The position numbers and the translations under genes were made by a program. Below are positions 9,086-18,224 of a stretch of 64,000 bases of DNA, piece after piece. Positions within the stretch are counted from its first letter, which is position 1, and every line of letters starts with the position of its first letter. This DNA comes from Maribellus maritimus (GTDB lineage: Bacteria > Bacteroidota > Bacteroidia > Bacteroidales > Prolixibacteraceae): positions 124,001 to 188,000 of the forward strand of contig NZ_JAIKLE010000001.1 of the NCBI RefSeq assembly GCF_022267315.1, in the 5' to 3' direction. Under the pieces are notes generated by a model. That model was given only the letters and a program-made list of their open reading frames with translations. It did no database searches and had not been told where the DNA came from.

Positions 9086-10183
9086 ATGACCGAGATTATT
9101 CGACCAACATTTGTTGTAGATAAAGAGATTTGTTTGCGTAACATTGAAAGGATGGCTAAAAAAGCGAGCGAAAACAAAATGCGCTTTCGGCCTCATTTTA
9201 AAACACACCAGTCTGCAAAAATAGGTGAGTGGTTTAAGCTTTTTGATGTTGACGCCATAACGGTTTCGTCGGTAAATATGGCGGAATATTTTGCAACAAA
9301 CGGCTGGAAGGATATTACAATTGCATTCCCGGTTAATGTGCTCGAGATAACAAACATTAATCGTCTGGCGGCTAATATAAAATTAAATATCCTTGTTGAA
9401 AACCTCGATGCAGCTCAAATTCTTATTAAAAAAATAAGGTATCCGATAGGAGTTTATATTAAAATAGATACCGGTTATAACCGAACCGGAATAGCACCTT
9501 CAAAAACCGGTATCATCGAAAATATTATCAGCTGCTTTTCTCAGAATAAAAAAATCACTTTGAAAGGCTTTTTAACACATACAGGGCACACATACCAGGC
9601 ACGCTCAACCAACGAGATTTTTAGCCGCCATTTCGATGCTTTGTTAAAAATGAAGTCACTCAAACAGAGATATAAAACTGATTTTCCAAAAATTGAAATT
9701 AGTATGGGGGATACACCTTCAAACACCCTGTGCACTAATTTTAACGATGTTGATGAAATCAGACCCGGGAATTTCATTTTTTACGATTTGATGATGGAAA
9801 ACCTTGGAGTGTGTGATTACAAGGACATCGCTGTAAGAATGATTTGTCCCGTTGTAGCCAAACAGCTTTCACGTAACGAAATTGTTATCTATGGAGGGGC
9901 GGTTCATTTATCACAGGATTCGATTGCAAACATCGATGGAAAAAAAATGTTCGGAAGAATTGTCATTCAAAAAGATGGTGAAAAAAAGTTACTTCCGCCT
10001 TTGAATTATGTTGCAAAACTCTCCCAGGAACACGGAATCTTGAAAGTTACACAAGCACAATTTAAAAATTTCCAGGTAGGCGATCTGGTTGAGGTTATTC
10101 CTGTTCACTCCTGTCTTACGGCCAATCTGGCAAAAAAATATCTCACAACCGAAGGAGAAGAAATTCTTACGGTAAACTCATAG
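9086..10183 (+). CDS. D-threonine aldolase / D-serine dehydratase-like PLP enzyme
   Basis: Fold-type III PLP enzyme of the D-threonine aldolase/DSD1 family (alanine racemase N-terminal barrel). The PLP lysine is in RPHFKTHQ near residue 34. The barrel contains VYIKIDTGYNRTGI and GFLTHTGHTY, and the C-terminal metal-binding segment EVIPVHSCLTANL provides the His and Cys used for the divalent metal by this family. 365 residues, normal. Members cleave D-threonine/D-3-hydroxyamino acids or dehydrate D-serine; the sequence alone does not decide which. Spacing of 10 bases from pncB suggests co-transcription. Confidence 0.85.
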   Translation: MTEIIRPTFVVDKEICLRNIERMAKKASENKMRFRPHFKTHQSAKIGEWFKLFDVDAITVSSVNMAEYFATNGWKDITIAFPVNVLEITNINRLAANIKLNILVENLDAAQILIKKIRYPIGVYIKIDTGYNRTGIAPSKTGIIENIISCFSQNKKITLKGFLTHTGHTYQARSTNEIFSRHFDALLKMKSLKQRYKTDFPKIEISMGDTPSNTLCTNFNDVDEIRPGNFIFYDLMMENLGVCDYKDIAVRMICPVVAKQLSRNEIVIYGGAVHLSQDSIANIDGKKMFGRIVIQKDGEKKLLPPLNYVAKLSQEHGILKVTQAQFKNFQVGDLVEVIPVHSCLTANLAKKYLTTEGEEILTVNS

Positions 10184-10363
10184 AAATTGAAAAAATATAG
10201 CCCCTGGATATTGTACAATATTCAAAATATGAGTATTATCAACCTGCGATAATAAAAACACTAAAAAAAGTTACTCCAAAAACAGTCTACATTTATTCTT
10301 TTTTGACTCTGATTTAAAAATCCCAATCAACGGCAAACGACAATATTTCCCTCCCGGACTTTT

Positions 10364-11377
10364 CTATATAATTTCATACCTACTGGCTCCGGTTTCGACA
10401 AAAGAAATAATGCTTTGCAGTGCACAATTCACCATACTGCTTACTGCGGCATCAGTATAAAATGCAATATGCTGTGTCATAATCACATTGGGAAACTGTC
10501 GCATGTAAGCCATATCGCGATTGCTGATAATATCATTCCTACGGTCGAGGTGGTATATCCCGGTTTCATTTTCAAAAACATCCAAGGCCAGCGCACCAAT
10601 TTTCTGCATTTCAATTCGCTTAACAACATCTGGTATATTCATTAACTCACCACGGGCGCAATTCACTAAAATAACGCCATCCTTCATTTTTTCTATTGCA
10701 TCAGCATTTACCATCCGGCGGGTTTCTTCCTTTAACGGAATATGAAAACTTATTATGTCCGACTTTTTGTATAACTCATCCAAAGATACATAGCTTGCCA
10801 GTCCTTCAATATGTTCTTTTTTTGAATTGCTGTGTGCCAAAATTTCACATCCAAATCCGGAGAGATTTTTAATTACCTGTTCACCAATACTTCCTGTCCC
10901 GATTATACCAACAGTAAGATTTCTCAGTTCCTTACCACGCAAACCTGGTAAAGAATAGTCGTTTATATTTGCGCGATACATAGCCTGCTTATATTTGCGC
11001 AAGGACATCAGAATCAGCATTACAGTATAATCGGCGACTCCGTTTGGCGCATAACGGGCGGTACTAATTTTAATCCCTAAGCTTTTGGCAGCCGACACAT
11101 CAATATGATTGTATCCAATGGTACGGGTAGCAATACTTCTAACTCCCATCTTGTGTAGCTTTTGTAACAGGCCTTTATCAATCAAACTATGCCCTAAAAT
11201 AGTTACGGCGATGCTTCCTTCTGCCAAATCAAGTGAGCTGTCGCTCAACACCCCGGAAGTGTAAAGCACATGAATGTTAAGTGCTTTTGCCTGTTCTTCA
11301 AAAAATATTCTTTCGTCATCTCTAAGCTCATAAGCTGTAATCTGAATCTTAGTTCTTCCCATTGTCTCAATTTTCAT
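10364..11377 (-). CDS. D-2-hydroxyacid dehydrogenase, VanH/D-lactate dehydrogenase-like
   Basis: NAD-dependent D-isomer-specific 2-hydroxyacid dehydrogenase, 337 residues. The Rossmann signature TVGIIGTGSIGEQVIKNL is near residue 155; catalytic residues of the family appear in NCARGELMN (Arg), ALDVFENETG (Glu) and MTQHIAFYT (His). The segments RSIATRTIGYNHIDVSAAKSLG and YAPNGVADYTVMLILMSLR strongly recall VanH and fermentative D-lactate dehydrogenases. No vanA-type ligase is nearby, so pyruvate reduction to D-lactate is the more likely role. Either Met1 or the internal Met6 (11362) could start translation; a -7 element at 11403-11410 lies just upstream. Confidence 0.9.
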   Translation of the reverse strand: MKIETMGRTKIQITAYELRDDERIFFEEQAKALNIHVLYTSGVLSDSSLDLAEGSIAVTILGHSLIDKGLLQKLHKMGVRSIATRTIGYNHIDVSAAKSLGIKISTARYAPNGVADYTVMLILMSLRKYKQAMYRANINDYSLPGLRGKELRNLTVGIIGTGSIGEQVIKNLSGFGCEILAHSNSKKEHIEGLASYVSLDELYKKSDIISFHIPLKEETRRMVNADAIEKMKDGVILVNCARGELMNIPDVVKRIEMQKIGALALDVFENETGIYHLDRRNDIISNRDMAYMRQFPNVIMTQHIAFYTDAAVSSMVNCALQSIISFVETGASRYEII

Positions 11378-11402
11378 TAACCAATTACTTTAAACTTGCA
11401 GG

Positions 11403-11410
11403 CAAAAATA
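11403..11410 (-). promoter_or_regulatory. Candidate -7 element for the hydroxyacid dehydrogenase
   Basis: On the minus strand this reads TATTTTTG, an exact TAnnTTTG match, 25 bases ahead of the ATG at 11377. A -33 element was not recognised. Confidence 0.4.
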
Positions 11411-11841
11411 AAACCAGCGAATGGCTATCGCATTAAAACAAGTGCGGGATTAATAATTTGTTTAAATAGTCTTCTCACTTTTGGGCTACAGCAACTGCGG
11501 AATTTTTTATATTGTCAATTTTCATCTTTTTTTCCAACAGGAATCAAAAATTGGAAATAATTTCTGCCAACAATTATCGTTAAGCCAGATGATCTTCTTT
11601 TTACAAATACTGATGCAAATTCCGACCCGAAGCATATTTTCTTGGAAAAAGTGTTGTCCATATTATCTTTTGCCCCAATCACTAATAAATATCATTCTTA
11701 CAAAAAAAACGTCTGTATATTTTTAAAGAGCAAAAAAATAAACAAATAAGCTAACAAAAAAACAAATACATATTCATAAAATTAACAATTAGAAAATCAT
11801 AAGTTTCCAAAAAGAACAGATTAAACACAAAATTTGAAAAG
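11411..11841. other. Divergent intergenic region without a supported gene
   Basis: About 430 bases separate the divergently read dehydrogenase and dipeptidyl peptidase genes. The only open frame (11481-11726, +) is rich in Phe, Ile, Cys and Lys with no recognisable family and looks like AT-rich noise. The stretch before the peptidase (11700-11841) is very A-rich. No convincing promoter or hairpin was found for the peptidase. Confidence 0.5.
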
Positions 11842-14124
11842 ATGAAATATTTTACAAAAATTATTCCGATGCTTTTATGCCTGACTTTTTTTTCAGCGGC
11901 AAAAGCGCAAAATATTGCGGAAAAATTCGACCGTTACAACGCATTTAAAGAACTTACAAAGGACAAAGTTCTTCACGGCTATTTTGAGCCGCACTGGTTT
12001 GAAGATTCTCCGTCGTTTTGGTACAGCGTTCAAACAGAAGACGGAGAAAAGTATTATACCGTTTTAGCAGAGCGAAAGAAAAAGACAGAACTACTTGACG
12101 TAAATAAACTTATTTCAGAACTTTCAATAATCAGTAAAAAAAGCATTACACGTGAAGAAATAACAGACATTCATCCGTCTGATAATTTAAAGGAGTTTAC
12201 GTTTGTATATGACCAAAATGTTTGGACTGGTTTATTACCATCTTACAAATTATCCATTAAGGAACCATACAAAAAGCCTGGGCGTCCGGCATGGTCGATG
12301 CGACGGCGAGACCTGCGAGGTAACGATCCGGTAGAATCTCCTGACGGCAAATGGACTGCATTTGTTCAGGACTATAATGTTTGGGTTCAAAACAAAGAAA
12401 CCGGAGAAACAACACAACTAAGTTACGACGGCGGTATCGGACTTTATTATTCGTCATTTATCCAATGGTCGCCCGATTCAAAAAAACTAGTCTCCAGCCT
12501 TTATCAACCGGCAGAAAAGCATATGGTAAATTATATTGAATCCTCACCGGAAGATCAAATTCAACCCAAGTATTCGTCCATCGAATATTATAAACCGGGT
12601 GATGCTCTTCCTCAGAGTTATCCCTGCGTTTTTGATGTAACCAGGAAAACAATGATAGCTTCGTGCAAAGAAATGATTCCCAACCAATACAATATTGGAA
12701 GGCCACAATGGCGAAACAACAGCGAAAGTTTGACTTTTGAATACAACAAACGCGGACACCAGGTTTACCAGGTAATTGAGATGAATGCAAAAACCGGAAA
12801 TTGCCGCGTGCTGATTAATGAAACACAACCCTCCTTCATCGATTATAGCAGCAAAAAATACCGTTATGATGTAAATGACGGAACAGAGATCATTTGGGCT
12901 TCGGAACGCGACGGATGGAACCATTTGTATCTATATGATGGCGAAACCGGAAAAGTGAAAAATCAAATCACAAAGGGAGAATGGGTTGTGCGCCGCGTAG
13001 AATTTGTTGATACGCTTAACAAAAAAATTGTTTTTGCTGCCAGCGGAAAAGAAGGTGGCGACCCTTATTTTTTATACTACTACAGCATTAATTTTGATGG
13101 TTCCGGACAGAAACTTTTGACACCGGAAAACGGAAACCACCGTGTTAGTTTTTCTCCGAATCATAAATTCATGGTCGATTCATGGTCTAAGGTAGATGTG
13201 CCTCCAACTACGATTTTACGCAATGCGGAAACAGGAAAAGAGATTATGCCGCTTGAAAAAGCAGATATCAGCCAACTACTTGCAACAGGCTGGAAAAAAC
13301 CAGAGGTATTTTCAACAAAAGGCCGCGATGGCGAAACCGATATCTGGGGAGTATTCCTAAAACCATCTGATTTTGATGCTTCAAAAAAATACCCGGTAAT
13401 CGAATATATTTATGCCGGCCCGCACGGAAGTTTTGTTCCCAAAGATTTTAGCGTTTACTACAACCGCTGTCGCCAGTCGTTGGCTGAACTTGGTTTTATT
13501 GTGGTTATGATCGATGGAATGGGGACTTCCAACCGTTCAAAAGCATTCCATGATGTTTGCTGGAAGAACATCAAAGACGCGGGTTTCCCCGATCGTATTA
13601 TTTGGATGAAAGACGCAGCAAAAAAATATCCGTTTATGGACATCAGCAAAGTTGGAATCTATGGAAAATCAGCCGGCGGACAGAACTCAACTGCAGCAGT
13701 TCTTTTTCACCCCGAATTTTATAAAGTGGCGGTTTCTGTGTGTGGATGCCATGATAACCGGATGGACAAAATCTGGTGGAACGAACAATGGATGGGATGG
13801 CCCATAGGACCGGAATATTCAGGCAGTTCAAATGTTGACAATGCTTACCGTTTGCAAGGCGATTTAATGCTGGTAGTTGGCGAGATGGATAAAAATGTTG
13901 ATCCCGCTTCGACCTACCAGGTTTGCGATGCGCTGATAAAAGCCAACAAAGAATTCGATTTCCTGATGCTTCCCGGAAAAGGTCACGAATGGGGAGGTGA
14001 ATATGGCGAACGAAGAATTTGTAACTACTTTATAAATCATGTCATGAATATTAAGCCCCCAAAAATGAACAGCAGCGATTTTGGGAAACGACTCATAAAA
14101 ACGGATATTGATATCGACAGATAA
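11842..14124 (+). CDS. Secreted dipeptidyl peptidase IV (S9 family)
   Basis: Serine peptidase that removes X-Pro or similar dipeptides from peptide N-termini, probably in the periplasm. 760 residues, close to the usual DPP-IV length. A signal peptide ends at about AKAQ (residues 1-23). The DPP-IV beta-propeller occupies roughly residues 60-500 and the alpha/beta hydrolase domain the rest. The catalytic triad can be read as Ser610 in GKSAGG, Asp683 in GEMDKNVD and His715 in GKGHEWG, with spacing matching the family; the nucleophile elbow has Lys in place of the common Trp (GWSYGG). It is monocistronic and ended by a strong terminator. It fits with the two POT peptide transporters and PepD further along in peptide use. 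Confidence 0.93.
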   Translation: MKYFTKIIPMLLCLTFFSAAKAQNIAEKFDRYNAFKELTKDKVLHGYFEPHWFEDSPSFWYSVQTEDGEKYYTVLAERKKKTELLDVNKLISELSIISKKSITREEITDIHPSDNLKEFTFVYDQNVWTGLLPSYKLSIKEPYKKPGRPAWSMRRRDLRGNDPVESPDGKWTAFVQDYNVWVQNKETGETTQLSYDGGIGLYYSSFIQWSPDSKKLVSSLYQPAEKHMVNYIESSPEDQIQPKYSSIEYYKPGDALPQSYPCVFDVTRKTMIASCKEMIPNQYNIGRPQWRNNSESLTFEYNKRGHQVYQVIEMNAKTGNCRVLINETQPSFIDYSSKKYRYDVNDGTEIIWASERDGWNHLYLYDGETGKVKNQITKGEWVVRRVEFVDTLNKKIVFAASGKEGGDPYFLYYYSINFDGSGQKLLTPENGNHRVSFSPNHKFMVDSWSKVDVPPTTILRNAETGKEIMPLEKADISQLLATGWKKPEVFSTKGRDGETDIWGVFLKPSDFDASKKYPVIEYIYAGPHGSFVPKDFSVYYNRCRQSLAELGFIVVMIDGMGTSNRSKAFHDVCWKNIKDAGFPDRIIWMKDAAKKYPFMDISKVGIYGKSAGGQNSTAAVLFHPEFYKVAVSVCGCHDNRMDKIWWNEQWMGWPIGPEYSGSSNVDNAYRLQGDLMLVVGEMDKNVDPASTYQVCDALIKANKEFDFLMLPGKGHEWGGEYGERRICNYFINHVMNIKPPKMNSSDFGKRLIKTDIDIDR

Positions 14125-14132
14125 CAGACGAA

Positions 14133-14173
14133 AAGAGAAAGGCTTTCATTTGCAGCGAAAGCCTTTCTCTTTA
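14133..14173. terminator. Bidirectional terminator between converging genes
   Basis: Perfect 15-base arms AAGAGAAAGGCTTTC (14133-14147) and GAAAGCCTTTCTCTT (14157-14171) with a nine-base loop. It sits 8 bases after the peptidase stop and 27 bases from the stop of the converging hypothetical gene. The T-rich side serves the + strand best; the opposite side is A-rich enough to serve the - strand weakly. Confidence 0.85.
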
Positions 14174-14200
14174 TACTTGTGGTATAAACAAATTTCAATT

Positions 14201-14674
14201 CTAAAGCGCTGTAAATTTCGAAAAACCTCCAACAAAAAAAATATTGTACATCAACGAATATTTTTCAAGCAAACGAAACCCATCTGCAGACAAATCCATC
14301 ACATTCGGATAAAAATTCACCATCATCTTTTTTGCTTCTTGGTGAATTCGAGATGCCAGCTCCCGATTATCTTTATTTTCCTCAGAAAGTTTATCCACCA
14401 TCTTATTCATAATGTTAACCTCATCCGCTAAACGAACTTCGTTGTAATTCTTATCCTTGTCGCACACAGACTCGGCAGTACTAAATATTTGATTTGCATA
14501 GGTCAAAATCAGTTCCTCTAACTCTTCATTATAAACAACACCCGGATAAGCTTCGTTTACTGAATGCCAAACCTCATCTTTAAACTGATTTTGAAAGGTT
14601 TCCAGAATATCATCTAACTTCTGAAATTCAGAAATTAAACTGGCCCGAAAATTTTTTGGATTAAATTTTCCCAT
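14201..14674 (-). CDS. Hypothetical all-helical protein
   Basis: 157-residue protein that I do not recognise. It is predicted by eye to be largely alpha-helical, with acidic amphipathic stretches (EFQKLDDILETFQNQFKDEV, then IMNKMVDKLSEENKDNREL) and no signal peptide or membrane segment. The clean ATG start, the terminator just beyond its stop and coding-like composition support a real gene. It is separated by 128 bases from the terpenoid operon, whose direction it shares and downstream of which it lies, so read-through from that operon is possible but not shown. Confidence 0.7.
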   Translation of the reverse strand: MGKFNPKNFRASLISEFQKLDDILETFQNQFKDEVWHSVNEAYPGVVYNEELEELILTYANQIFSTAESVCDKDKNYNEVRLADEVNIMNKMVDKLSEENKDNRELASRIHQEAKKMMVNFYPNVMDLSADGFRLLEKYSLMYNIFFVGGFSKFTAL

Positions 14675-14802
14675 ATTTCATTAACAGCTTAAACGGTAAA
14701 AAGATTAATCAGTCTTTTTATTAGCTCTGATTTCCGTTTCTAAAATTAATGTTAAAAAAATATTAAGCGGAATATTTGATTATATTTTAAAACAGCTTAT
14801 CA

Positions 14803-16599
14803 TCAATTTATTGCAGATACCCTGTTTAAAGCTTCCAAATACGCAGTTACCGGGTACATTTTTTCGTCGTACCAAAGCGAGGCAAAATACAGTCCAATGG
14901 GTGCTGATTTAAATCCGTTTCTCTGAATATATTTTTCAAGCCAAAACAAACCGGATTCACAAATTTCCTTGTTTCCTTCTGAAATAATTGCTGAAATCGC
15001 CAGCGAAGTTTCTTCAATGGTACCCGGAATATTTTTATCACCGCCCCAGCTACCGTCTTTATTTTGAAGCGAAATCAGAAAATCGTTTCCTTTCTGAATC
15101 ATCATTTCCAACTTCTGTTTTATTTTTTCAGAATGCCATTGATGTGTCGCAGCATCTTTTAAATACGTCACTACTTTTGCTGTTCCGTAAACCGGATTCA
15201 AATGTCCATCGTTCATTTGGTTGCCAAACCAAAGCGGTAGCCAGCTTCCGTTTTCCGATTGCTCCTTCTCCAGATAACTCAACGCCCTGGTAAAAATGTC
15301 TTCCAGGATTCGAACATCTTTGCTTTCCATTTCATCCCTGTAAGTTTCCAGAACTAAGGAAACCGCCAATAAACAGTGCCCGGTCAAATCCGAACAACTC
15401 TGGTCAAACGGTAATTTGCCCCAACCTCTCGAAAAAGTTGGAAAACCACCATCGTTATTTCGCAATTCTTTTAACCATTTTGCACCAGCTAACACTTCAT
15501 TCTTCACCATTTCTTTGGGTTGAAGTTTTAACAGTGCCAGAATAACTCCGGGCGTGTCATCTCCATCAGGAACGGAACCTGAGAAGTTGGTCCAGCCCCA
15601 ACCTCCCGGGCCAGTTCCATTAAACGAATGAACTCGAATATTCTGAATCAATTTAAAATGATCCGCAATTTTATCTTGCTGATCAGTCGTTAAAAATCCG
15701 TTCAGATTCTCACGATATGCTTTTACGGAAAGCGAAGTTACCCAGGTTGATAAATCCACATCAATTGGCCAGCCGCCGTCTTCACGTTGCGTTCGTTTTA
15801 AAAATTGAATTCCCTTTTTTACCACCTCGGTTTCAGCAAAACCTGAATTTATCAAACTTAAAGCAACAAAGGCAGTCAAAGGAATTGCTTCCAGAAAGCC
15901 ACCACTTTCAGGCAACATTTTATGCAAAATCTTCATTGCTTTTTGAATAGAAAACTTCCGAATTATTCGCCAAAAAAGATTCGATTTTTTCTTTTTAAAA
16001 ATTACAATTCCAACGGCTACCAAGGCCGGAATAGCATAACTCACCACGCTTAAATTCAGCAATCGGTAAAAGCGCCGGGGCAATAAAGAAAGTTCAAAAG
16101 GCAATTGAGGAATGTGATTAAACGCGTCTTCGCCCGGAACGTTGCAAAGTCCGCACATGGCCAAAATAGGTACCGAAAACGTGTAATCTTTTTGGTAATG
16201 CGCCAAAATAAATTCAGCTACTTGCGGCGAATTCACATCAATTTTCAACGAGTTCAAATAAACAGCAATTTTTCGTTGCGTTTCTTTTACCGACTTTTCT
16301 TTTGCAGAATATAAATTCAAAGCCGCATAAACCAGTAAACTTGTACTTACATTCCCTGGACTTTCCGGCGTGTCTCCATAACTTCCGTCGGGGTTTATAT
16401 TTTTTCGCAGCCACAAAATCCCTTTCTGAATTTCTTTAGAATTCCGTTTTGCATCATCAAAATGTAAAGCCGCAACAGCTACAGCAACACCCAGTGCACT
16501 CGAAGAAAGCTGTCCTTCCCAAAAACCTTCGGGCTTTAATTCCGAGGCTACAAATCGCCCAACTTCATTTATTTTATCTTGTAATATTTTGCTGTCCAT
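14803..16599 (-). CDS. Squalene-hopene cyclase-like class II terpene cyclase
   Basis: 598-residue protein of the squalene-hopene/oxidosqualene cyclase superfamily, with two alpha-barrel domains built from prenyltransferase/squalene-oxidase repeats. The class II acid motif DXDD is present as DGDD at residues 345-348 (VPDGDDTPG). QW-type repeats include DGGWPIDVDLSTW, GGWGWTNFSGS, DGGFPTFSRGWG, NGSWLPLWFG and DGSWGGDKN. A hydrophobic segment at residues 183-200 may be the membrane-entry region. It is about 30 residues shorter than typical hopene cyclases and has lost several of their aromatic positions, so the substrate may not be squalene. It is the last gene of the terpenoid operon, 1 base from the ABC ATPase gene. 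Confidence 0.87.
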   Translation of the reverse strand: MDSKILQDKINEVGRFVASELKPEGFWEGQLSSSALGVAVAVAALHFDDAKRNSKEIQKGILWLRKNINPDGSYGDTPESPGNVSTSLLVYAALNLYSAKEKSVKETQRKIAVYLNSLKIDVNSPQVAEFILAHYQKDYTFSVPILAMCGLCNVPGEDAFNHIPQLPFELSLLPRRFYRLLNLSVVSYAIPALVAVGIVIFKKKKSNLFWRIIRKFSIQKAMKILHKMLPESGGFLEAIPLTAFVALSLINSGFAETEVVKKGIQFLKRTQREDGGWPIDVDLSTWVTSLSVKAYRENLNGFLTTDQQDKIADHFKLIQNIRVHSFNGTGPGGWGWTNFSGSVPDGDDTPGVILALLKLQPKEMVKNEVLAGAKWLKELRNNDGGFPTFSRGWGKLPFDQSCSDLTGHCLLAVSLVLETYRDEMESKDVRILEDIFTRALSYLEKEQSENGSWLPLWFGNQMNDGHLNPVYGTAKVVTYLKDAATHQWHSEKIKQKLEMMIQKGNDFLISLQNKDGSWGGDKNIPGTIEETSLAISAIISEGNKEICESGLFWLEKYIQRNGFKSAPIGLYFASLWYDEKMYPVTAYLEALNRVSAIN

Positions 16600-16600
16600 T

Positions 16601-17284
16601 CTACTTCGTCAATTCATTAATCAGTTCAAGATTGTCATTTTCAATCTTCGCAAAAACTTCCTGTTCAAATTCAGAAAAACCGCTTCTATCTCTCGTAAAT
16701 TTTATAACACCTCCCTCCAAATAATGAATAAAATCACACAAATTTGTCAAAGTCTCAATGATATGAGAAGTTACAATTATGGTCTTATTTTTCTCTTTCA
16801 AACGCAACAAAATCATTCGAATTATCCGGTTTGTTTCGATATCCAATCCGTTGAATGGCTCATCCAAAATCATTAACGACTTATCTTGTTTCAGAATTCC
16901 CAACAAGGCCAGTTTCTTTTTCATTCCGGTTGAATAACCATCGATAATCCGATCGAGAGGAAGCCCAAAAAGCCGGTTCCATTCTTCCGTTTTAAAAGCA
17001 TCGTTTTTAAACAGATTTAAATACTCACGCCCGGTAATATTCAAGTAGAAAAAATTCTCAGTTACCAAATACGCAACGGCTTTCTTATTCAATTTATGAT
17101 CATCAAAAAGCATCGTTCCTGCATCTGCCTTTTTTAACCCAAACAACGTATTTAAAAGCGTAGTTTTTCCCGCTCCGTTCAAGCCAACAATGCCATGAAT
17201 AAAACCCTCTTTCATCGACAGATTCAAATCGTCGATAACTTTTTTTCCGTTGTATGATATGGTAAGATTGCTAATTGTAATCAT
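16601..17284 (-). CDS. ABC transporter ATP-binding protein
   Basis: 227-residue ATPase of an ABC transporter. Walker A is GLNGAGKTTLL (near residue 34), the signature region is GYSTGMKKKLALLG, Walker B is LMILDEPFNGLD and the switch His is in VTSHIIETL. It overlaps the permease gene by 14 bases and precedes the cyclase gene by 1 base, so the pair is embedded in the terpenoid operon. Single-domain ATPase plus six-helix permease is the layout of ABC-2-like exporters, suggesting export or membrane-leaflet movement of the pathway product; that role is inference. Confidence 0.92.
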   Translation of the reverse strand: MITISNLTISYNGKKVIDDLNLSMKEGFIHGIVGLNGAGKTTLLNTLFGLKKADAGTMLFDDHKLNKKAVAYLVTENFFYLNITGREYLNLFKNDAFKTEEWNRLFGLPLDRIIDGYSTGMKKKLALLGILKQDKSLMILDEPFNGLDIETNRIIRMILLRLKEKNKTIIVTSHIIETLTNLCDFIHYLEGGVIKFTRDRSGFSEFEQEVFAKIENDNLELINELTK

Positions 17285-18215
17285 TTAAGTAAAAATTCAG
17301 ATTATCTACTGACTTTATATAAAACCAAACCGTTAAAAACCAAACGACAGGAAGAAAAACAGGAATAATACTTCCAACCGTGCCAATTGCAACGAAAGTT
17401 TGAGCTGCAGGAGATTTTTCATTTGATTTAAAAAAAGCATATTTTGCTGTAATGCCGAAAACCAAAAGACTACAAAAAATCAAATATTCAGCCACGGAAA
17501 AGTACCAGTTTTCAGGATGAAACAAAACGAATAAAGCAAGCAACGGCAAAACAGGAATTGAGAACAACTGAATTTGTCGCTTTATTTTTAACTTCAATAA
17601 CTTTGAGGCGTTTATTTCATAAGCCAATAAAACCTGGTAGGGCTCGCACTTTTCAAAAAAACCAAGAATTAAAATCCCAAAAACAAAAATTACGATAGGC
17701 ACACTTCCAATAAAAAAGCTGGTTCCCGCTGCAATAATCCATAGTGGCACAATCACAAAAAAATGTTTCCGAACTCCCGATTTCCATTCAACAGCATCGA
17801 CTGGAATTAACTTTTGAAGCTTGGTATTTAAGTTGGAATATCTTGTTTTAAAATCGATGCTCGGAACAATTACCAGACCCGCCAGAAAACTTAATGCAAT
17901 CCATTGTTTATGAATCAAAAAACAAATGATTACCGGAAGTGCTAACACAAGATATTCTGAAAATAGCAACATTTTATACGAAGAGAAATGCGTTTTCAGA
18001 AACAATTTGTCTTCCCTTTTTACCTGAACGTAAAACACTAAAAGTAAAAATCCGATACTGATGTATTTTGAGACCACCTCATCAGCGCTTTTAACATACA
18101 AAGCAAAACCGGCAAAGGCAAGCAGCGCAATTAAAAAAAGCATCCGAAACAGGCCGATTCCGACGATTCCTCTGGATATTTGTTTTAGTCGTATAGTTAA
18201 TAGAGCTTTTATCAT
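17271..18215 (-). CDS. ABC transporter permease-like membrane protein
   Basis: 314-residue integral membrane protein with about eight hydrophobic segments, grouped in pairs (for example IGLFRMLFLIALLAFAGFAL near the N-terminus, YLVLALPVIICFLI, and IIPVFLPVVWFLTVWFYI near the C-terminus). It overlaps the ATPase gene by 14 bases and so is almost certainly its membrane partner. The sequence does not carry a motif that I can assign to a known ABC permease subfamily. It lies 9 bases after the preceding cyclase-fold gene. Confidence 0.85.
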   Translation of the reverse strand: MIKALLTIRLKQISRGIVGIGLFRMLFLIALLAFAGFALYVKSADEVVSKYISIGFLLLVFYVQVKREDKLFLKTHFSSYKMLLFSEYLVLALPVIICFLIHKQWIALSFLAGLVIVPSIDFKTRYSNLNTKLQKLIPVDAVEWKSGVRKHFFVIVPLWIIAAGTSFFIGSVPIVIFVFGILILGFFEKCEPYQVLLAYEINASKLLKLKIKRQIQLFSIPVLPLLALFVLFHPENWYFSVAEYLIFCSLLVFGITAKYAFFKSNEKSPAAQTFVAIGTVGSIIPVFLPVVWFLTVWFYIKSVDNLNFYLNDYN

Positions 18216-18224
18216 GCAATAAAA

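Noticed and set aside
10208-10221. 14-base palindrome ATATTGTACAATAT between two converging genes
   Set aside because: It lies at gene ends rather than near a promoter, is AT-rich and lacks a T-tract, so neither operator nor terminator can be supported.
11481-11726. 81-codon frame in the gap before the DPP-IV gene
   Set aside because: No family, no plausible start context and low-complexity composition.
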